DNA of 64,000 nt from Streptomyces marokkonensis (GTDB taxonomy: Bacteria > Actinomycetota > Actinomycetes > Streptomycetales > Streptomycetaceae), in the NCBI RefSeq assembly GCF_008312835.1, contig NZ_VSKS01000028.1, positions 1 to 64,000 on the forward strand. The letters run 5' to 3'. Every line of letters starts with the position of its first letter. Within the stretch, counting starts at the first letter, position 1. The position numbers and the translations under genes are program-made. The notes under the pieces were generated by a model. The model searched no databases. It saw nothing but the letters and a program-made list of their open reading frames with translations, and was not told where the DNA came from. This document shows positions 17,941-26,712 of this stretch, in pieces.

Positions 17941-19434
17941 TCAGCTCTGACCGCCCGCCAGCTTCTCGCGCAGAGCGGCGAGCGCCTCGTCCGAGGCCAG
18001 CGCGCCGGACTGGTCGCCACCCTCGGAGGAGTACGAACCGCCACCGGACGCGGCCGGAGCGGCGGCCTCGCCACCCTCGGCGGCGGCCTTCTCGTCCGCC
18101 TCGCGGGACTTGATGACCTGCGCCTGGTGCTGCTCGAAGCGCTGCTGCGCCTCGGCGTACTGGGTCTCCCACGCCTCGCGCTGGGTCTCGTAGCCCTCGA
18201 GCCAGTCGTTGGTCTCGGGGTCGAAGCCCTCGGGGTAGATGTAGTTGCCCTGGTCGTCGTAGGACGCGGCCATGCCGTACAGGGTCGGGTCGAACTCGAC
18301 CGTCGACGGGTCGGCACCGAAGGCCTCGTTGGCCTGCTTCAGCGAGAGGCTGATGCGACGGCGCTCGAGGTCGATGTCGATGACCTTGACGAAGATCTCG
18401 TCGTTGACCTGGACGACCTGCTCCGGGATCTCCACGTGGCGCTCGGCCAGCTCGGAGATGTGGACCAGACCCTCGATGCCCTCGTCCACGCGGACGAACG
18501 CACCGAACGGAACCAGCTTCGTGACCTTGCCGGGCACGACCTGGCCGATCTGGTGGGTGCGGGCGAACTGCTGCCACGGGTCTTCCTGGGTCGCCTTCAG
18601 CGACAGGGAGACACGCTCGCGGTCCATGTCGACGTCGAGGACCTCGACCGTGACCTCCTGGCCGACCTCGACGACCTCGGAGGGGTGGTCGATGTGCTTC
18701 CAGGACAGCTCGGAGACGTGAACCAGACCGTCGACGCCACCCAGGTCCACGAAGGCACCGAAGTTGACGATCGAGGAGACGACGCCGGACCGCACCTGGC
18801 CCTTCTGGAGGGTGGTGAGGAAGGTCTGGCGGACCTCGGACTGGGTCTGCTCCAGCCAGGCACGGCGGGACAGGACCACGTTGTTGCGGTTCTTGTCCAG
18901 CTCGATGATCTTGGCCTCGAGCTCCTTGCCCACGTAGGGCTGGAGGTCGCGGACGCGGCGCATCTCGACGAGGGAGGCCGGGAGGAAGCCACGGAGGCCG
19001 ATGTCGAGGATGAGACCACCCTTGACGACCTCGATGACGGTACCGGTGACGATCCCGTCCTCTTCCTTGATCTTCTCGATGGTGCCCCAGGCACGCTCGT
19101 ACTGGGCGCGCTTCTTCGAGAGGATCAGGCGGCCTTCCTTGTCCTCCTTCTGGAGAACAAGGGCTTCGATCTCGTCACCGACGGCGACGACCTCGTTGGG
19201 GTCGACGTCGTGCTTGATCGAGAGCTCACGGCTCGGGATCACGCCTTCGGTCTTGTAACCGATGTCGAGCAGGACCTCGTCCCGGTCGACCTTCACGATG
19301 ACGCCGTCGACGATGTCGCCGTCGTTGAAGTACTTGATCGTCTCGTCGATCGCGGCGAGGAAGGCTTCCTCGTTACCGATGTCGTTGACCGCTACCTGCG
19401 GGGTGGTGGCGGTGGTCTCGGTGCTGCTCGTCAT
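17941..19434 (-). CDS. rpsA: 30S ribosomal protein S1
   Basis: A 497-residue S1 protein with four S1/OB-fold RNA-binding domains (starting near GDIVDGVIVKVDRDEVLLDIG, EEDGIVTGTVIEVVKGGLILD, GQVRSGVVSSIVNFGAFVDLGG and GQVVPGKVTKLVPFGAFVRVDE) and an acidic, Gly/Ser-rich tail from about residue 420. Four domains and this tail are usual for actinobacterial S1 (E. coli has six). It anchors mRNA on the 30S subunit, although its role with leaderless mRNAs is reduced. Start is ATG 19434. It has a strong promoter at 19633-19661, a leader of about 190 bases with a hairpin, and its own terminator. Confidence 0.97.
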   Translation of the reverse strand: MTSSTETTATTPQVAVNDIGNEEAFLAAIDETIKYFNDGDIVDGVIVKVDRDEVLLDIGYKTEGVIPSRELSIKHDVDPNEVVAVGDEIEALVLQKEDKEGRLILSKKRAQYERAWGTIEKIKEEDGIVTGTVIEVVKGGLILDIGLRGFLPASLVEMRRVRDLQPYVGKELEAKIIELDKNRNNVVLSRRAWLEQTQSEVRQTFLTTLQKGQVRSGVVSSIVNFGAFVDLGGVDGLVHVSELSWKHIDHPSEVVEVGQEVTVEVLDVDMDRERVSLSLKATQEDPWQQFARTHQIGQVVPGKVTKLVPFGAFVRVDEGIEGLVHISELAERHVEIPEQVVQVNDEIFVKVIDIDLERRRISLSLKQANEAFGADPSTVEFDPTLYGMAASYDDQGNYIYPEGFDPETNDWLEGYETQREAWETQYAEAQQRFEQHQAQVIKSREADEKAAAEGGEAAAPAASGGGSYSSEGGDQSGALASDEALAALREKLAGGQS

Positions 19435-19589
19435 GTGGGAAAGGGCTCCGGTACGGACATTGAAGTCGTAGGTACTGCTACGCCGGAGCCCGTTTCGCTC
19501 TGCAGAAGCCGGACAGCCAAGGAAGCACCCCACCGTCTATCAGTGATGGCGCCTCGAAAACCGAGGGGACATACAACAGATGCGAGCGC

Positions 19590-19617
19590 AGCCTGCTACG
19601 TCTGAGGTGCGCAGGCT
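19590..19617 (-). other. Hairpin in the rpsA mRNA leader
   Basis: AGCCTGC (19590-19596) pairs with GCAGGCT (19611-19617) across a 14-base loop, shortly downstream of the predicted rpsA transcription start. The flanking GCGAGCG and CGCAGCGC could extend it. S1 autoregulates through its leader in E. coli; whether this hairpin does so here is inference. Confidence 0.4.
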
Positions 19618-19632
19618 CGCAGCGCAACTTGT

Positions 19633-19661
19633 AGCATACGGGGGCGGCCGGGCAGGGTCAA
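19633..19661 (-). promoter_or_regulatory. rpsA vegetative promoter
   Basis: Read on the minus strand: TTGACC (-35, 19656-19661), a 17-bp spacer, then TATGCT (-10, 19633-19638). This is close to the sigma-HrdB/sigma-70 consensus and correctly spaced. Transcription should begin near 19626, about 190 bases before the rpsA start. Confidence 0.75.
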
Positions 19662-19802
19662 TGCGCGAAGCCGCCCACCCGGGGCGGATCGCCGCATAAC
19701 CGGCACAATTCCCGTCATCCGAGGCCACACAGGGGCCAGGAACACCCTTCGGCGACACACCGGGGTCCGGCTGGACGGAAGAGTACGACGAGGGAGCCGA
19801 TC

Positions 19803-20612
19803 ATCCAAGAGTCCGAAGCGCCCGAACCGGAGGCGACCCGGCGGGAGGCCGGTGTCACGGAGAGTTCGCGCGCCAACCGGGGCTGGTGGGACCGCAACGC
19901 GGACGAGTACCAGACCGAGCACGGCACGTTCCTCGGCGACGACCGCTTCGTGTGGGGTCCCGAGGGTCTGGACGAGGTGGAGGCGGAGCTGCTCGGCCCG
20001 CCGGAGGAGCTGAAGGGGCGGGACGTCCTGGAGCTGGGCGCCGGCGCGGCACAGTGCTCGCGCTGGCTGGCCGCCCAGGGGGCGCGGCCGGTGGCCCTGG
20101 ACATCTCGCACCGGCAGTTGCAGCACGCGCTGCGCATCGGCGGGCCGTTCCCCCTGGTGTGCGCCGACGCGGGCGCGCTGCCCTTCGCGGACGGCTCCTT
20201 CGACCTGGCCTGCTCGGCGTACGGGGCGCTGCCCTTCGTCGCCGATCCGCGGCTGGTGCTGCGGGAGGTGCGCCGGGTGCTGCGCCCCGGCGGCCGGCTC
20301 GTGTTCTCCGTGACGCATCCGATCCGCTGGGCGTTCCCCGACGAGCCGGGGCCGGAGGGGCTGAGCGTCTCCGCGTCGTACTTCGACCGCACCCCCTACG
20401 TCGAGCAGGACGAGGAGGGCCGGGCCGTGTACGTGGAGCACCACCGGACGCTCGGGGACCGGGTCCGGGACGTCGTCGCCTCGGGTTTCCGGCTGGTGGA
20501 CCTGGTGGAACCGGAATGGCCGGCCTGGAACACCTCCGAATGGGGCGGCTGGTCCCCGCTGCGCGGGAACCTGGTCCCGGGGACGGCGATCTTCGTGTGC
20601 GTACGGGACTGA
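19803..20612 (+). CDS. SAM-dependent methyltransferase lacking a canonical start codon
   Basis: A class I methyltransferase with motif I DVLELGAGAAQCSRWLA, PVALDISHRQLQHAL, DLACSAYGALPFV and VLRPGGRLVFSVTHP. Family-like coding runs upstream of the first GTG (19950): RANRGWWDRNADEYQTEHG and LGDDRFVWGPEGLDE. In that stretch there is no in-frame ATG, GTG, TTG or CTG. AGGGAG at 19791-19796 sits six bases before an ATC codon at 19803 (second of two ATC codons), so initiation at ATC is the best reading, giving 269 residues. Alternatives are a true start at GTG 19950 (truncated protein), a mutated start or a base error. The hrpB gene follows after 4 bases. Confidence 0.75.
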   Translation: MQESEAPEPEATRREAGVTESSRANRGWWDRNADEYQTEHGTFLGDDRFVWGPEGLDEVEAELLGPPEELKGRDVLELGAGAAQCSRWLAAQGARPVALDISHRQLQHALRIGGPFPLVCADAGALPFADGSFDLACSAYGALPFVADPRLVLREVRRVLRPGGRLVFSVTHPIRWAFPDEPGPEGLSVSASYFDRTPYVEQDEEGRAVYVEHHRTLGDRVRDVVASGFRLVDLVEPEWPAWNTSEWGGWSPLRGNLVPGTAIFVCVRD

Positions 20613-20616
20613 GCGC

Positions 20617-23367
20617 GTGATCCGTTACGACGCCCTGGACGTCCTTCCCGTACGCGACGCCCTGCCCGGGCTGGCCGACGCCCTCGACGCGCACGGCACG
20701 GCCGTGCTGGTGGCGCCGCCCGGGACCGGTAAGACGACCCTGGTGCCGCTGGCGCTCGCGGGGCTGCTCGGCACGGGGCCCGCGCGGCGGGTGGTGGTCG
20801 CCGAACCACGGCGGATCGCGGCGCGCGCGGCGGCGCGGCGGATGGCGTGGCTGCTGGGCGAACGGGTCGGCGAGTCGGTCGGTTTCACCGTGCGGGGGGA
20901 GCGGGCGGTCGGGCGGCACACGCGCGTGGAGGTCGTCACGACCGGTGTGCTGCTCCAGCGCCTGCAGCGCGACCAGGAGCTGACCGGGGTGGACGTGGTG
21001 GTGCTCGACGAGTGCCACGAGCGGCACCTGGACGCGGACACGGCGGCGGCGTTCCTGTGGGACGTGCGCGAGACGCTCCGTCCCGAGCTGCGACTGGTGG
21101 CCGCGTCGGCGACCACGGACGCGGAGGGCTGGGCGCGGCTGCTGGGCGGCGCGCCGGTGGTCGAGGCGCGTGGTACGGCGCACCCGGTGGAGGTGGTGTG
21201 GGCGCCTCCCGCGCGTGCGGTCCGGCCGCCGCACGGCATGCGGGTCGACCCGGTGCTGCTCGCGCACGTGGCGTCGGTGACACGGCGGGCGCTGGACGAG
21301 CGGGACGGCGACGTGCTCGCGTTCCTGCCCGGCGTGGGCGAGATCGCCCGGGTGGCCGGGCAGCTGGGCGGCCTCGGCGGCGTCGAGGTGCTCCAGGTGC
21401 ACGGCCACGCGCCGGCCGCCGTGCAGGACGCGGTGCTGTCTCCCGGGCAGCGGCGGCGGGTGGTCCTGGCGACGTCGGTGGCGGAGTCGTCGCTGACCGT
21501 CCCCGGGGTGCGGGTGGTCGTGGACTCGGGGCTCGCGCGGGAGCCGCGTGTCGATCACGCGCGAGGGCTGAGCGCGCTGACGACGGTACGGGCCTCGCGG
21601 GCCGCAGGACGGCAGCGGGCGGGCCGTGCCGGGCGTGAGGCGCCCGGGGCGGTGTACCGCTGCTGGGCGGAGGCGGAGGACGCGCGGCTGCCGCGGTTCC
21701 CCTCCCCCGAGATCGAGGTGGCCGACCTGACGGCGTTCGCGCTCCAGGCGGCCTGCTGGGGTGATCCGGACGCCTCCGGGCTGGCGCTGCTGGATCCCCC
21801 ACCGGGCGGGGCGATGGCCGCGGCCCGCTCCGTGCTCGCGGCGATCGGGGCGGTGGGCCCCGACGGGCGTGCCACCGGACGGGGGTCACGGCTGGCGCGG
21901 CTGGGACTGCATCCCCGGCTGGGGCGGGCGCTGCTGGACGCGGCGCCGGTCGTGGGACCGGACCTCGCCGCCGAGGTGGTCGCCCTGATCAGCGAGGAAC
22001 CCCCGCGCGACTACGGGGACGATCTCGTGGGCGCGCTGCGCACCGCGCGCCGCGGGGGCGACGCGTACGCCGCGCGGTGGCGCACGGAGACCCGCCGCCT
22101 GCGGCGGGCGGCCTCCGAGTCCGCCGACCGGCCGCCGGCACCGGGTTCCCCTCGCTCCGCGGAGGACGGCGCCGCGCACACCAAGGCTGCGGGGGCGCCG
22201 TCCGCGCCGGACCGGAAGGACGCCGTCCGGCCCCCGGGCCCGGCACACCGGCCGGCACCGGTCGTCCCGCAGGGGGCGTCGGGACCCGTGTCCCGTGCCA
22301 CGGTGGCCCCGCCGGCGGCGTCCGCACCGGGGTCCCCGCCCGTGCGGGCGGACGGAGGCGGTGCACCGGTGCCGGCGACCGGGCTCCCCGCGGGGGAGGA
22401 CGGGCGGGTCGGGCTGGTGGTGGCGCTCGCTTTCCCCGAGCGGGTGGCGCGGATGGACGGCGGGGCCCATCTGATGGTGGCCGGGACACGGGCCGACATG
22501 GGGGCGGCGTCGGGGCTGCGGGGAGCGGAGTGGGTGGCCGTCGCCGTGGCCGACCGGCCCGTGGGGCGCGGGCACGCGCGCGTGGGGCTCGGAGCGGTGG
22601 TCGACGAGGGCATCGCGCGGTACGCGGCGGGCGCCCTGCTGGAGAACCACGAGGAGGTGCGCTGGGCCGACGGGGACGTCGTCGCACGGCGGGTCGAGCG
22701 GCTCGGGGCGGTGGAGCTGGCGGTCCGGCCGCACACCGGCGCCGGCCCCTCGCTCGTGCGGGCCGCGCTGCTGGACGGGCTGCGGCGGGAGGGGTTCGGG
22801 CTGCTGCGGTGGCCGGCCGGGGCGGTCGTGCTGCGGCAGCGGCTGGCCTTTCTGCACGGCCGGCTCGGTGAGCCGTGGCCCGACGTGTCCGACGCGGGGC
22901 TGCACGCGCGCGTGGAGGAGTGGCTGGAGCCGGAGCTGAGCCGGGCCCGGCGGCGGGCGGATCTCGCGCGGATCGACGCGGGGCAGGCGCTCGGGCGGCT
23001 GCTGCCCTGGGCCTGCGGTGAGGCCGCGCGGCTCGACGAGCTCGCGCCCGAGCGGATCACCGTGCCCAGTGGGTCCGGGATCCGGATCGACTACTCCGAC
23101 CCGGAGCAGCCGGTGCTCGCGGTCAAGCTCCAGGAGATGTTCGGGCTCCAGGAGTCGCCCCGGGTGGCCGGGGTGCCGCTGCTGGTGCATCTGCTGTCCC
23201 CGGCCGGACGGCCGGCCGCCGTGACCGCCGACCTCGCCTCCTTCTGGCGGGACGGCTACCGGGGCGTACGGGCCGAACTGCGCGGGCGCTACCCCAGACA
23301 CCCGTGGCCGGAGGACCCGGCCACCGCCGAGCCGACCCGGCACACCAAGGCCCGGCTCGGACGGTGA
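20617..23367 (+). CDS. hrpB: ATP-dependent RNA helicase HrpB
   Basis: A 916-residue DEAH-box helicase. Visible are Walker A LVAPPGTGKTT (31-41), AEPRRIAARAAARRMA (motif Ia), DECHERHLDADTAAAF (motif II, DECH), SATTD (III), ATSVAESSLTVPGVRVVVDSG (V) and AAGRQRAGRAGREAPG (VI), followed by the helicase-associated domain and the C-terminal HrpB domain (FGLQESPRVAGVPLLVHLLSP). A Pro/Ala/Ser-rich linker of about 100 residues (roughly 495-595) interrupts the middle and is much longer than in E. coli HrpB. Start is GTG 20617. The cellular role of HrpB in bacteria is poorly defined. Confidence 0.93.
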   Translation: MIRYDALDVLPVRDALPGLADALDAHGTAVLVAPPGTGKTTLVPLALAGLLGTGPARRVVVAEPRRIAARAAARRMAWLLGERVGESVGFTVRGERAVGRHTRVEVVTTGVLLQRLQRDQELTGVDVVVLDECHERHLDADTAAAFLWDVRETLRPELRLVAASATTDAEGWARLLGGAPVVEARGTAHPVEVVWAPPARAVRPPHGMRVDPVLLAHVASVTRRALDERDGDVLAFLPGVGEIARVAGQLGGLGGVEVLQVHGHAPAAVQDAVLSPGQRRRVVLATSVAESSLTVPGVRVVVDSGLAREPRVDHARGLSALTTVRASRAAGRQRAGRAGREAPGAVYRCWAEAEDARLPRFPSPEIEVADLTAFALQAACWGDPDASGLALLDPPPGGAMAAARSVLAAIGAVGPDGRATGRGSRLARLGLHPRLGRALLDAAPVVGPDLAAEVVALISEEPPRDYGDDLVGALRTARRGGDAYAARWRTETRRLRRAASESADRPPAPGSPRSAEDGAAHTKAAGAPSAPDRKDAVRPPGPAHRPAPVVPQGASGPVSRATVAPPAASAPGSPPVRADGGGAPVPATGLPAGEDGRVGLVVALAFPERVARMDGGAHLMVAGTRADMGAASGLRGAEWVAVAVADRPVGRGHARVGLGAVVDEGIARYAAGALLENHEEVRWADGDVVARRVERLGAVELAVRPHTGAGPSLVRAALLDGLRREGFGLLRWPAGAVVLRQRLAFLHGRLGEPWPDVSDAGLHARVEEWLEPELSRARRRADLARIDAGQALGRLLPWACGEAARLDELAPERITVPSGSGIRIDYSDPEQPVLAVKLQEMFGLQESPRVAGVPLLVHLLSPAGRPAAVTADLASFWRDGYRGVRAELRGRYPRHPWPEDPATAEPTRHTKARLGR

Positions 23368-23418
23368 GCCGTTCCGGTTCCGGCCGGACTCCCGCACGGA
23401 AGCGTCGACGCGCGGGTG

Positions 23419-23457
23419 CGAAGGCGCCCCTCCGCCGTGCGGGGAGGGGCGCCTTCG
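23419..23457. terminator. Strong bidirectional terminator hairpin
   Basis: A perfect 15-bp stem, CGAAGGCGCCCCTCC (23419-23433) with GGAGGGGCGCCTTCG (23443-23457), and a 9-base loop, sit between the convergent hrpB and transglycosylase genes. It should stop transcription from both sides. Confidence 0.8.
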
Positions 23458-23475
23458 TCCGGGTGCGGTGCCGCG

Positions 23476-25209
23476 TCAGGCGGTGGGGCTCGTCGACGGG
23501 CTCGGGGACGGCGTCGCGGCCGCCGCCACGGTCAGCTCGACGGTGAGGGTCGCTCCGCCCGCGGTGGTGATGCGGAGCAGGAACGTGCCGGCGGTGTCGT
23601 CCGCGTACAGCCGGGGCAGCTTCAGCAGCCCGTCGGCGTCCGTCTCGAGGCCGTTCAGCGTGCGGACCGCGTTGCCGGCGGCGTCCTTGAAGTAGGGGCC
23701 CTTGTCGTTCTCGGTCGCGTTGTCGGCCGACGTGATGAGCGTGGCGGTGGCGGCGACCCCGTCGGCGGCGGCACCGCCGTACGTGGCCTTCACCTCGACC
23801 GCTTCGGCGAACTCGCCGCCCGCGGTGCAGGTGAGCGCCGTGTCTCCGGTGCGGACGAGGGTGTCGGCGGCGCGTTCGGTGACCGTCGCCTGGTAGGCGA
23901 CGCCCGGGATGTCCCGGCCCACGACGACGGCGCGGACGGCGAACGCGCCCGTCTTCTCGCCGGCCTGGAGCGCCGGAGCCACGGCGACGCCCGACGCGTT
24001 GGTGACGACGGTGGCCACGCTCTCGCCGCCCGCGAAGGTGGTGTCGGTGTCGCCGAAGACGGTGAAGCGGATCCGTACCCTGGCCACCGCCTTGCCGGCG
24101 TCCGTCTCCGCGCGGGTGCTGATCCGCTCGGTGAACGGGTCGCCCGCCATCGCGGTGAGCTTCGCGGTGCCGGCGTCCTCCAGGTGGTCCACCGTGTCGG
24201 TGGGCGTCGGCCGGGTGGTGGGCGGCGGCGTCGTGGGCGGCGGCGTGGTCGGGCTGCCGCTGCCGGGGGTGTTCGGCTTGGGGCTCTGGCCGGCTCCGCC
24301 CGGCTTGTCGGCGGGCCGGGGGCCGGGCTTCGGCGCCGGAGGCGTGGCCGAGGCCGACGGGGAGGGCCGCACCGGGTCGCCGTCGCTGCGGTCCACCGGC
24401 AGCGTGCCCGTGCCGTCCGGGATCTCGTGGGTGCCCTTGCGGTAGTACTCCAGCCACGACAGGACGGTGTTCAGGTACTCCGTCGACTGGTTGTAGCTGA
24501 GGATCGCCCTGTTGAGGTCGCCCCGGTCGGACAGGTCCCAGTCGAAGCGGCACAGGTAGTGGCCGGCGGCGAGGGCGGCGTCGTAGATGTTGTTGGGGTC
24601 CTCGCGGCCGTCGCCGTTGCCGTCGCGGCCCGCCCACTCCCAGGTGGAGGGGATGAACTGCATGGGGCCGACGGCCTGGTCGTAGGTGCTGTTGCCGTCG
24701 TGGGCACCGTTGTCGGTGTCCTTGATGAGGGCGAAGCCGTTGCCGTCGAGCTGGGGGCCGAGGATCGGGGAGAGCGTGGTGCCGTCGGCCGAGACGCGTC
24801 CGCCGCGGGCCTGGCCCGACTCCACCTTGCCGATGGCGGCGAGGAGTTGCCAGGGCAGGTTGCAGCCGGGCTTCTTCTCCCGCAGCGCCGCCTCGGCCTT
24901 CTTGTAGGCGTCGAGGACGGTCGCGGGTATGCCGGCCTCCGTGACGCCCGGGGCGACCGGGCCGGTGCCGGCGCTCGGGGACGGGTTGGGGCTGTTGAGG
25001 GGCGGCAGGTCCGTGTAGTAAGGCGAGTTGCCGGTCGCGCCGCCGGCGGTCTCCTCGGGCGAGGGCGTGGCGTCGGCGGTGGTCTGTCTGCCCTGGTCGT
25101 CGACCGTCACGCCCGGAGCCTGGGATGCGGACAGGGCCGCCACCGCTGCCGCGGCCACGGCGGTGGTTGCCGCTCCCTTGCGCATCCTCCTGCCGAAATG
25201 CGCCGCCAT
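23476..25209 (-). CDS. Secreted lytic transglycosylase with Pro/Thr-rich linker and C-terminal Ig-like part
   Basis: A 577-residue exported protein. A signal peptide (RRMRKGAATTAVAAAAVAAL, cleavage near ASQA) is followed by a soluble transglycosylase domain (about 95-290) with the catalytic Glu in LLAAIGKVESG (near 130), GPMQFIPSTWEWAGRDGNGDG and AAGHYLCRFDWDLS, as in MltB/SLT_2 proteins that cleave peptidoglycan to 1,6-anhydro ends. A Pro/Thr/Gly-rich linker (about 300-355) leads to a beta-rich region that looks like one or two Ig-type domains ending in a Pro/Ser tail. Start is ATG 25209 with GGGAGGGG upstream. Probably acts in wall remodelling. Confidence 0.88.
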   Translation of the reverse strand: MAAHFGRRMRKGAATTAVAAAAVAALSASQAPGVTVDDQGRQTTADATPSPEETAGGATGNSPYYTDLPPLNSPNPSPSAGTGPVAPGVTEAGIPATVLDAYKKAEAALREKKPGCNLPWQLLAAIGKVESGQARGGRVSADGTTLSPILGPQLDGNGFALIKDTDNGAHDGNSTYDQAVGPMQFIPSTWEWAGRDGNGDGREDPNNIYDAALAAGHYLCRFDWDLSDRGDLNRAILSYNQSTEYLNTVLSWLEYYRKGTHEIPDGTGTLPVDRSDGDPVRPSPSASATPPAPKPGPRPADKPGGAGQSPKPNTPGSGSPTTPPPTTPPPTTRPTPTDTVDHLEDAGTAKLTAMAGDPFTERISTRAETDAGKAVARVRIRFTVFGDTDTTFAGGESVATVVTNASGVAVAPALQAGEKTGAFAVRAVVVGRDIPGVAYQATVTERAADTLVRTGDTALTCTAGGEFAEAVEVKATYGGAAADGVAATATLITSADNATENDKGPYFKDAAGNAVRTLNGLETDADGLLKLPRLYADDTAGTFLLRITTAGGATLTVELTVAAAATPSPSPSTSPTA

Positions 25210-25496
25210 AGAGTGAACCCCTCCCGTGGGCGTCGTGGCGCCCGTCACCGTGTGTTGTGTCCGCCCTTTTGTGACGTTCCGCGCGCCCCGCCGGTTGCGC
25301 TTCGCGGCCACCCGGCGTGACGACCCTCGAGACCCTACGACAACTTCCTTTGCCCGGACACCCGTTCGTGCCCGATATTCACCGGTTGGCCACGTTGATG
25401 GTGCGGCGGGGCTCGGGTCGGGGGGTCGCGCATACTGGGGCCTTCCGAACAGCGGGCCCTCGCGGGCCCGGTCAACGCCTCTCGCGAGGAGTCGAG

Positions 25497-26360
25497 TTGC
25501 CCTTCACGCTGAGCCACGCCGCGGCGGTCCTGCCGGCCGTGCGCGCCGACGGGACCGGCCGGGGCGCCCTGGTTCCCGCCGTGCTGGTCGCGGGCAGCTT
25601 CGCTCCCGACATGACCTATTACGCGGCGAGTGTCCTGCCGGGGGCGATGGAGTTCGGCGACGTGACGCACACCTTCCGGGGCGTGCTCACGGTCGATGTG
25701 CTCATCGCCTGGGCGCTGGTGGGGCTGTGGCTGCTGGTGCGCGAACCGCTGGTGGCGCTGTTGCCTCGGGCCCGGCAGGGGCGGACGGCGGCGCTTCTGC
25801 GCTGCGGGGCGCCCCGGGCACGCGTACGGGCGTCGCTGGTGGCGCGCTGGTACGTCTCGGCCGTGCTGGGGGCGTCGACGCACGTGGTCTGGGACGCGTT
25901 CACGCATCTCGACCGGTGGGGGATGCGGATGTTTCCCGTGCTGGGCGAGGAGATCGCGGGCTCGCCGCTGTACTGGTACCTGCAGTACGGCGGTTCGGCG
26001 GTGGCCGCGGCCGTGATCGCGCTGTTCGTGGCGCGGGCGCTGCGCCGTACGGCACCCGGGGCGGCCGGACCGGCCGGGGTGCCCGTGCTCTCCGCCGGCG
26101 ACCGGTGGTGGGCGGTCGCGCTGCTCGGCGGGTGCGCGGTGGTGGGGGCGGTGCGGCGGGCCTCGCGGTGGTGGGCCTACTGGGGGCCGGCCGCGAAGCC
26201 CTGGGAACTGATCCCGACGGTGTGCTTCGGTGCGGGCGCGGGGCTCTTCCTCGCGCTGCCGTTGTACGCGGTGGCCGTCAGGGCGTGGCGTCCGGTCCCG
26301 GCCGTGGAGGGCCCTGCGGACGCCGGTACGCGGCGGACGAGCCGTACGGCCGCACGCTGA
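25497..26360 (+). CDS. DUF4184-family membrane protein
   Basis: A 287-residue multi-pass membrane protein. It opens with PFTLSHAAAVLPAVRADG, the signature of DUF4184, and contains SFAPDMTYYAASV, GDVTHTF, STHVVWDAFTHLDRWG (conserved His/Asp resembling metal-binding hydrolases of the YdjM/metal-dependent membrane hydrolase type) and several hydrophobic helices. Function unknown; a membrane-embedded hydrolase is a guess from the His/Asp pattern. I chose TTG 25497 because GAGGAG lies five bases upstream and the DUF4184 motif starts at residue 2. It overlaps the convergent gene at 26278-26712 by 83 bases. Confidence 0.85.
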   Translation: MPFTLSHAAAVLPAVRADGTGRGALVPAVLVAGSFAPDMTYYAASVLPGAMEFGDVTHTFRGVLTVDVLIAWALVGLWLLVREPLVALLPRARQGRTAALLRCGAPRARVRASLVARWYVSAVLGASTHVVWDAFTHLDRWGMRMFPVLGEEIAGSPLYWYLQYGGSAVAAAVIALFVARALRRTAPGAAGPAGVPVLSAGDRWWAVALLGGCAVVGAVRRASRWWAYWGPAAKPWELIPTVCFGAGAGLFLALPLYAVAVRAWRPVPAVEGPADAGTRRTSRTAAR

Positions 26361-26712
26361 GGGTCTCGCTCGCCGCGACGAACACGGTGACGGTGCGGAC
26401 GGGGCGGGGCCGGGGCAGCCAGGTGACCACGAGGGTGAGGTAGGCGCGGGCCAGTTCGGCCCACAGCCGCCAGGGTGGCTGCTCATCGGGGAGTACGGCG
26501 CCGGCGGCGCGGCCGGCGCGCCATCTGCCGTCGGTGATGCGGCGGCCGAGGTCCGCGGTGGCGTTCCGCAGCGCGGTCGCGAGGGTGGCGGGGACACGGG
26601 CGGTACTTGCGGCGGCCGCGAAGACCGGAACCGGCGGAAACGCCTTGAGGGTGGGTCCGTCGGCGTCGGCCCGCGGGGGTGCCGCTCTGCGGTGAAGCAT
26701 GCGTATACCCAT
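26278..26712 (-). CDS. Hypothetical protein (about 144 aa)
   Basis: A probable reading frame with MGIRMLHRRAAPP at the start, an Ala-rich helical middle (ARVPATLATALRNATADLGRR), WRLWAELARAYLTLVVTWLP and VRTVTVFVAASETLSVRPYG. No domain is recognised. The conserved-looking LVVTWLPRPRPVRTVTVFV segment suggests a real Streptomyces protein. Start is uncertain: ATG codons at 26721, 26712 and 26700 are in frame, with AGGA eight bases before 26712. The 3' end overlaps the convergent DUF4184 gene. The frame remains open far upstream through a repeat-rich region, so it could also be partly artefactual. Confidence 0.5.
   Translation of the reverse strand: MGIRMLHRRAAPPRADADGPTLKAFPPVPVFAAAASTARVPATLATALRNATADLGRRITDGRWRAGRAAGAVLPDEQPPWRLWAELARAYLTLVVTWLPRPRPVRTVTVFVAASETLSVRPYGSSAAYRRPQGPPRPGPDATP

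Larger units (their letters stand above)
19435..19802. other. Divergent regulatory region between rpsA and a methyltransferase gene
   Basis: This 368-base gap holds the rpsA promoter (19633-19661), its roughly 190-base untranslated leader with a hairpin, and the ribosome site AGGGAG (19791-19796) of the divergent methyltransferase. A convincing promoter for the methyltransferase was not seen. Confidence 0.6.

Noticed and set aside
18127-19605. A 492-residue frame antisense to rpsA
   Set aside because: Leu/Asp/Gly-rich composition is the reverse-complement shadow of S1; no start signal or family similarity.
23416-25320. A 634-residue frame opposite the lytic transglycosylase
   Set aside because: The minus-strand gene has a signal peptide, catalytic motif and ribosome site; the plus-strand frame is Gly/Val/Asp-rich shadow.
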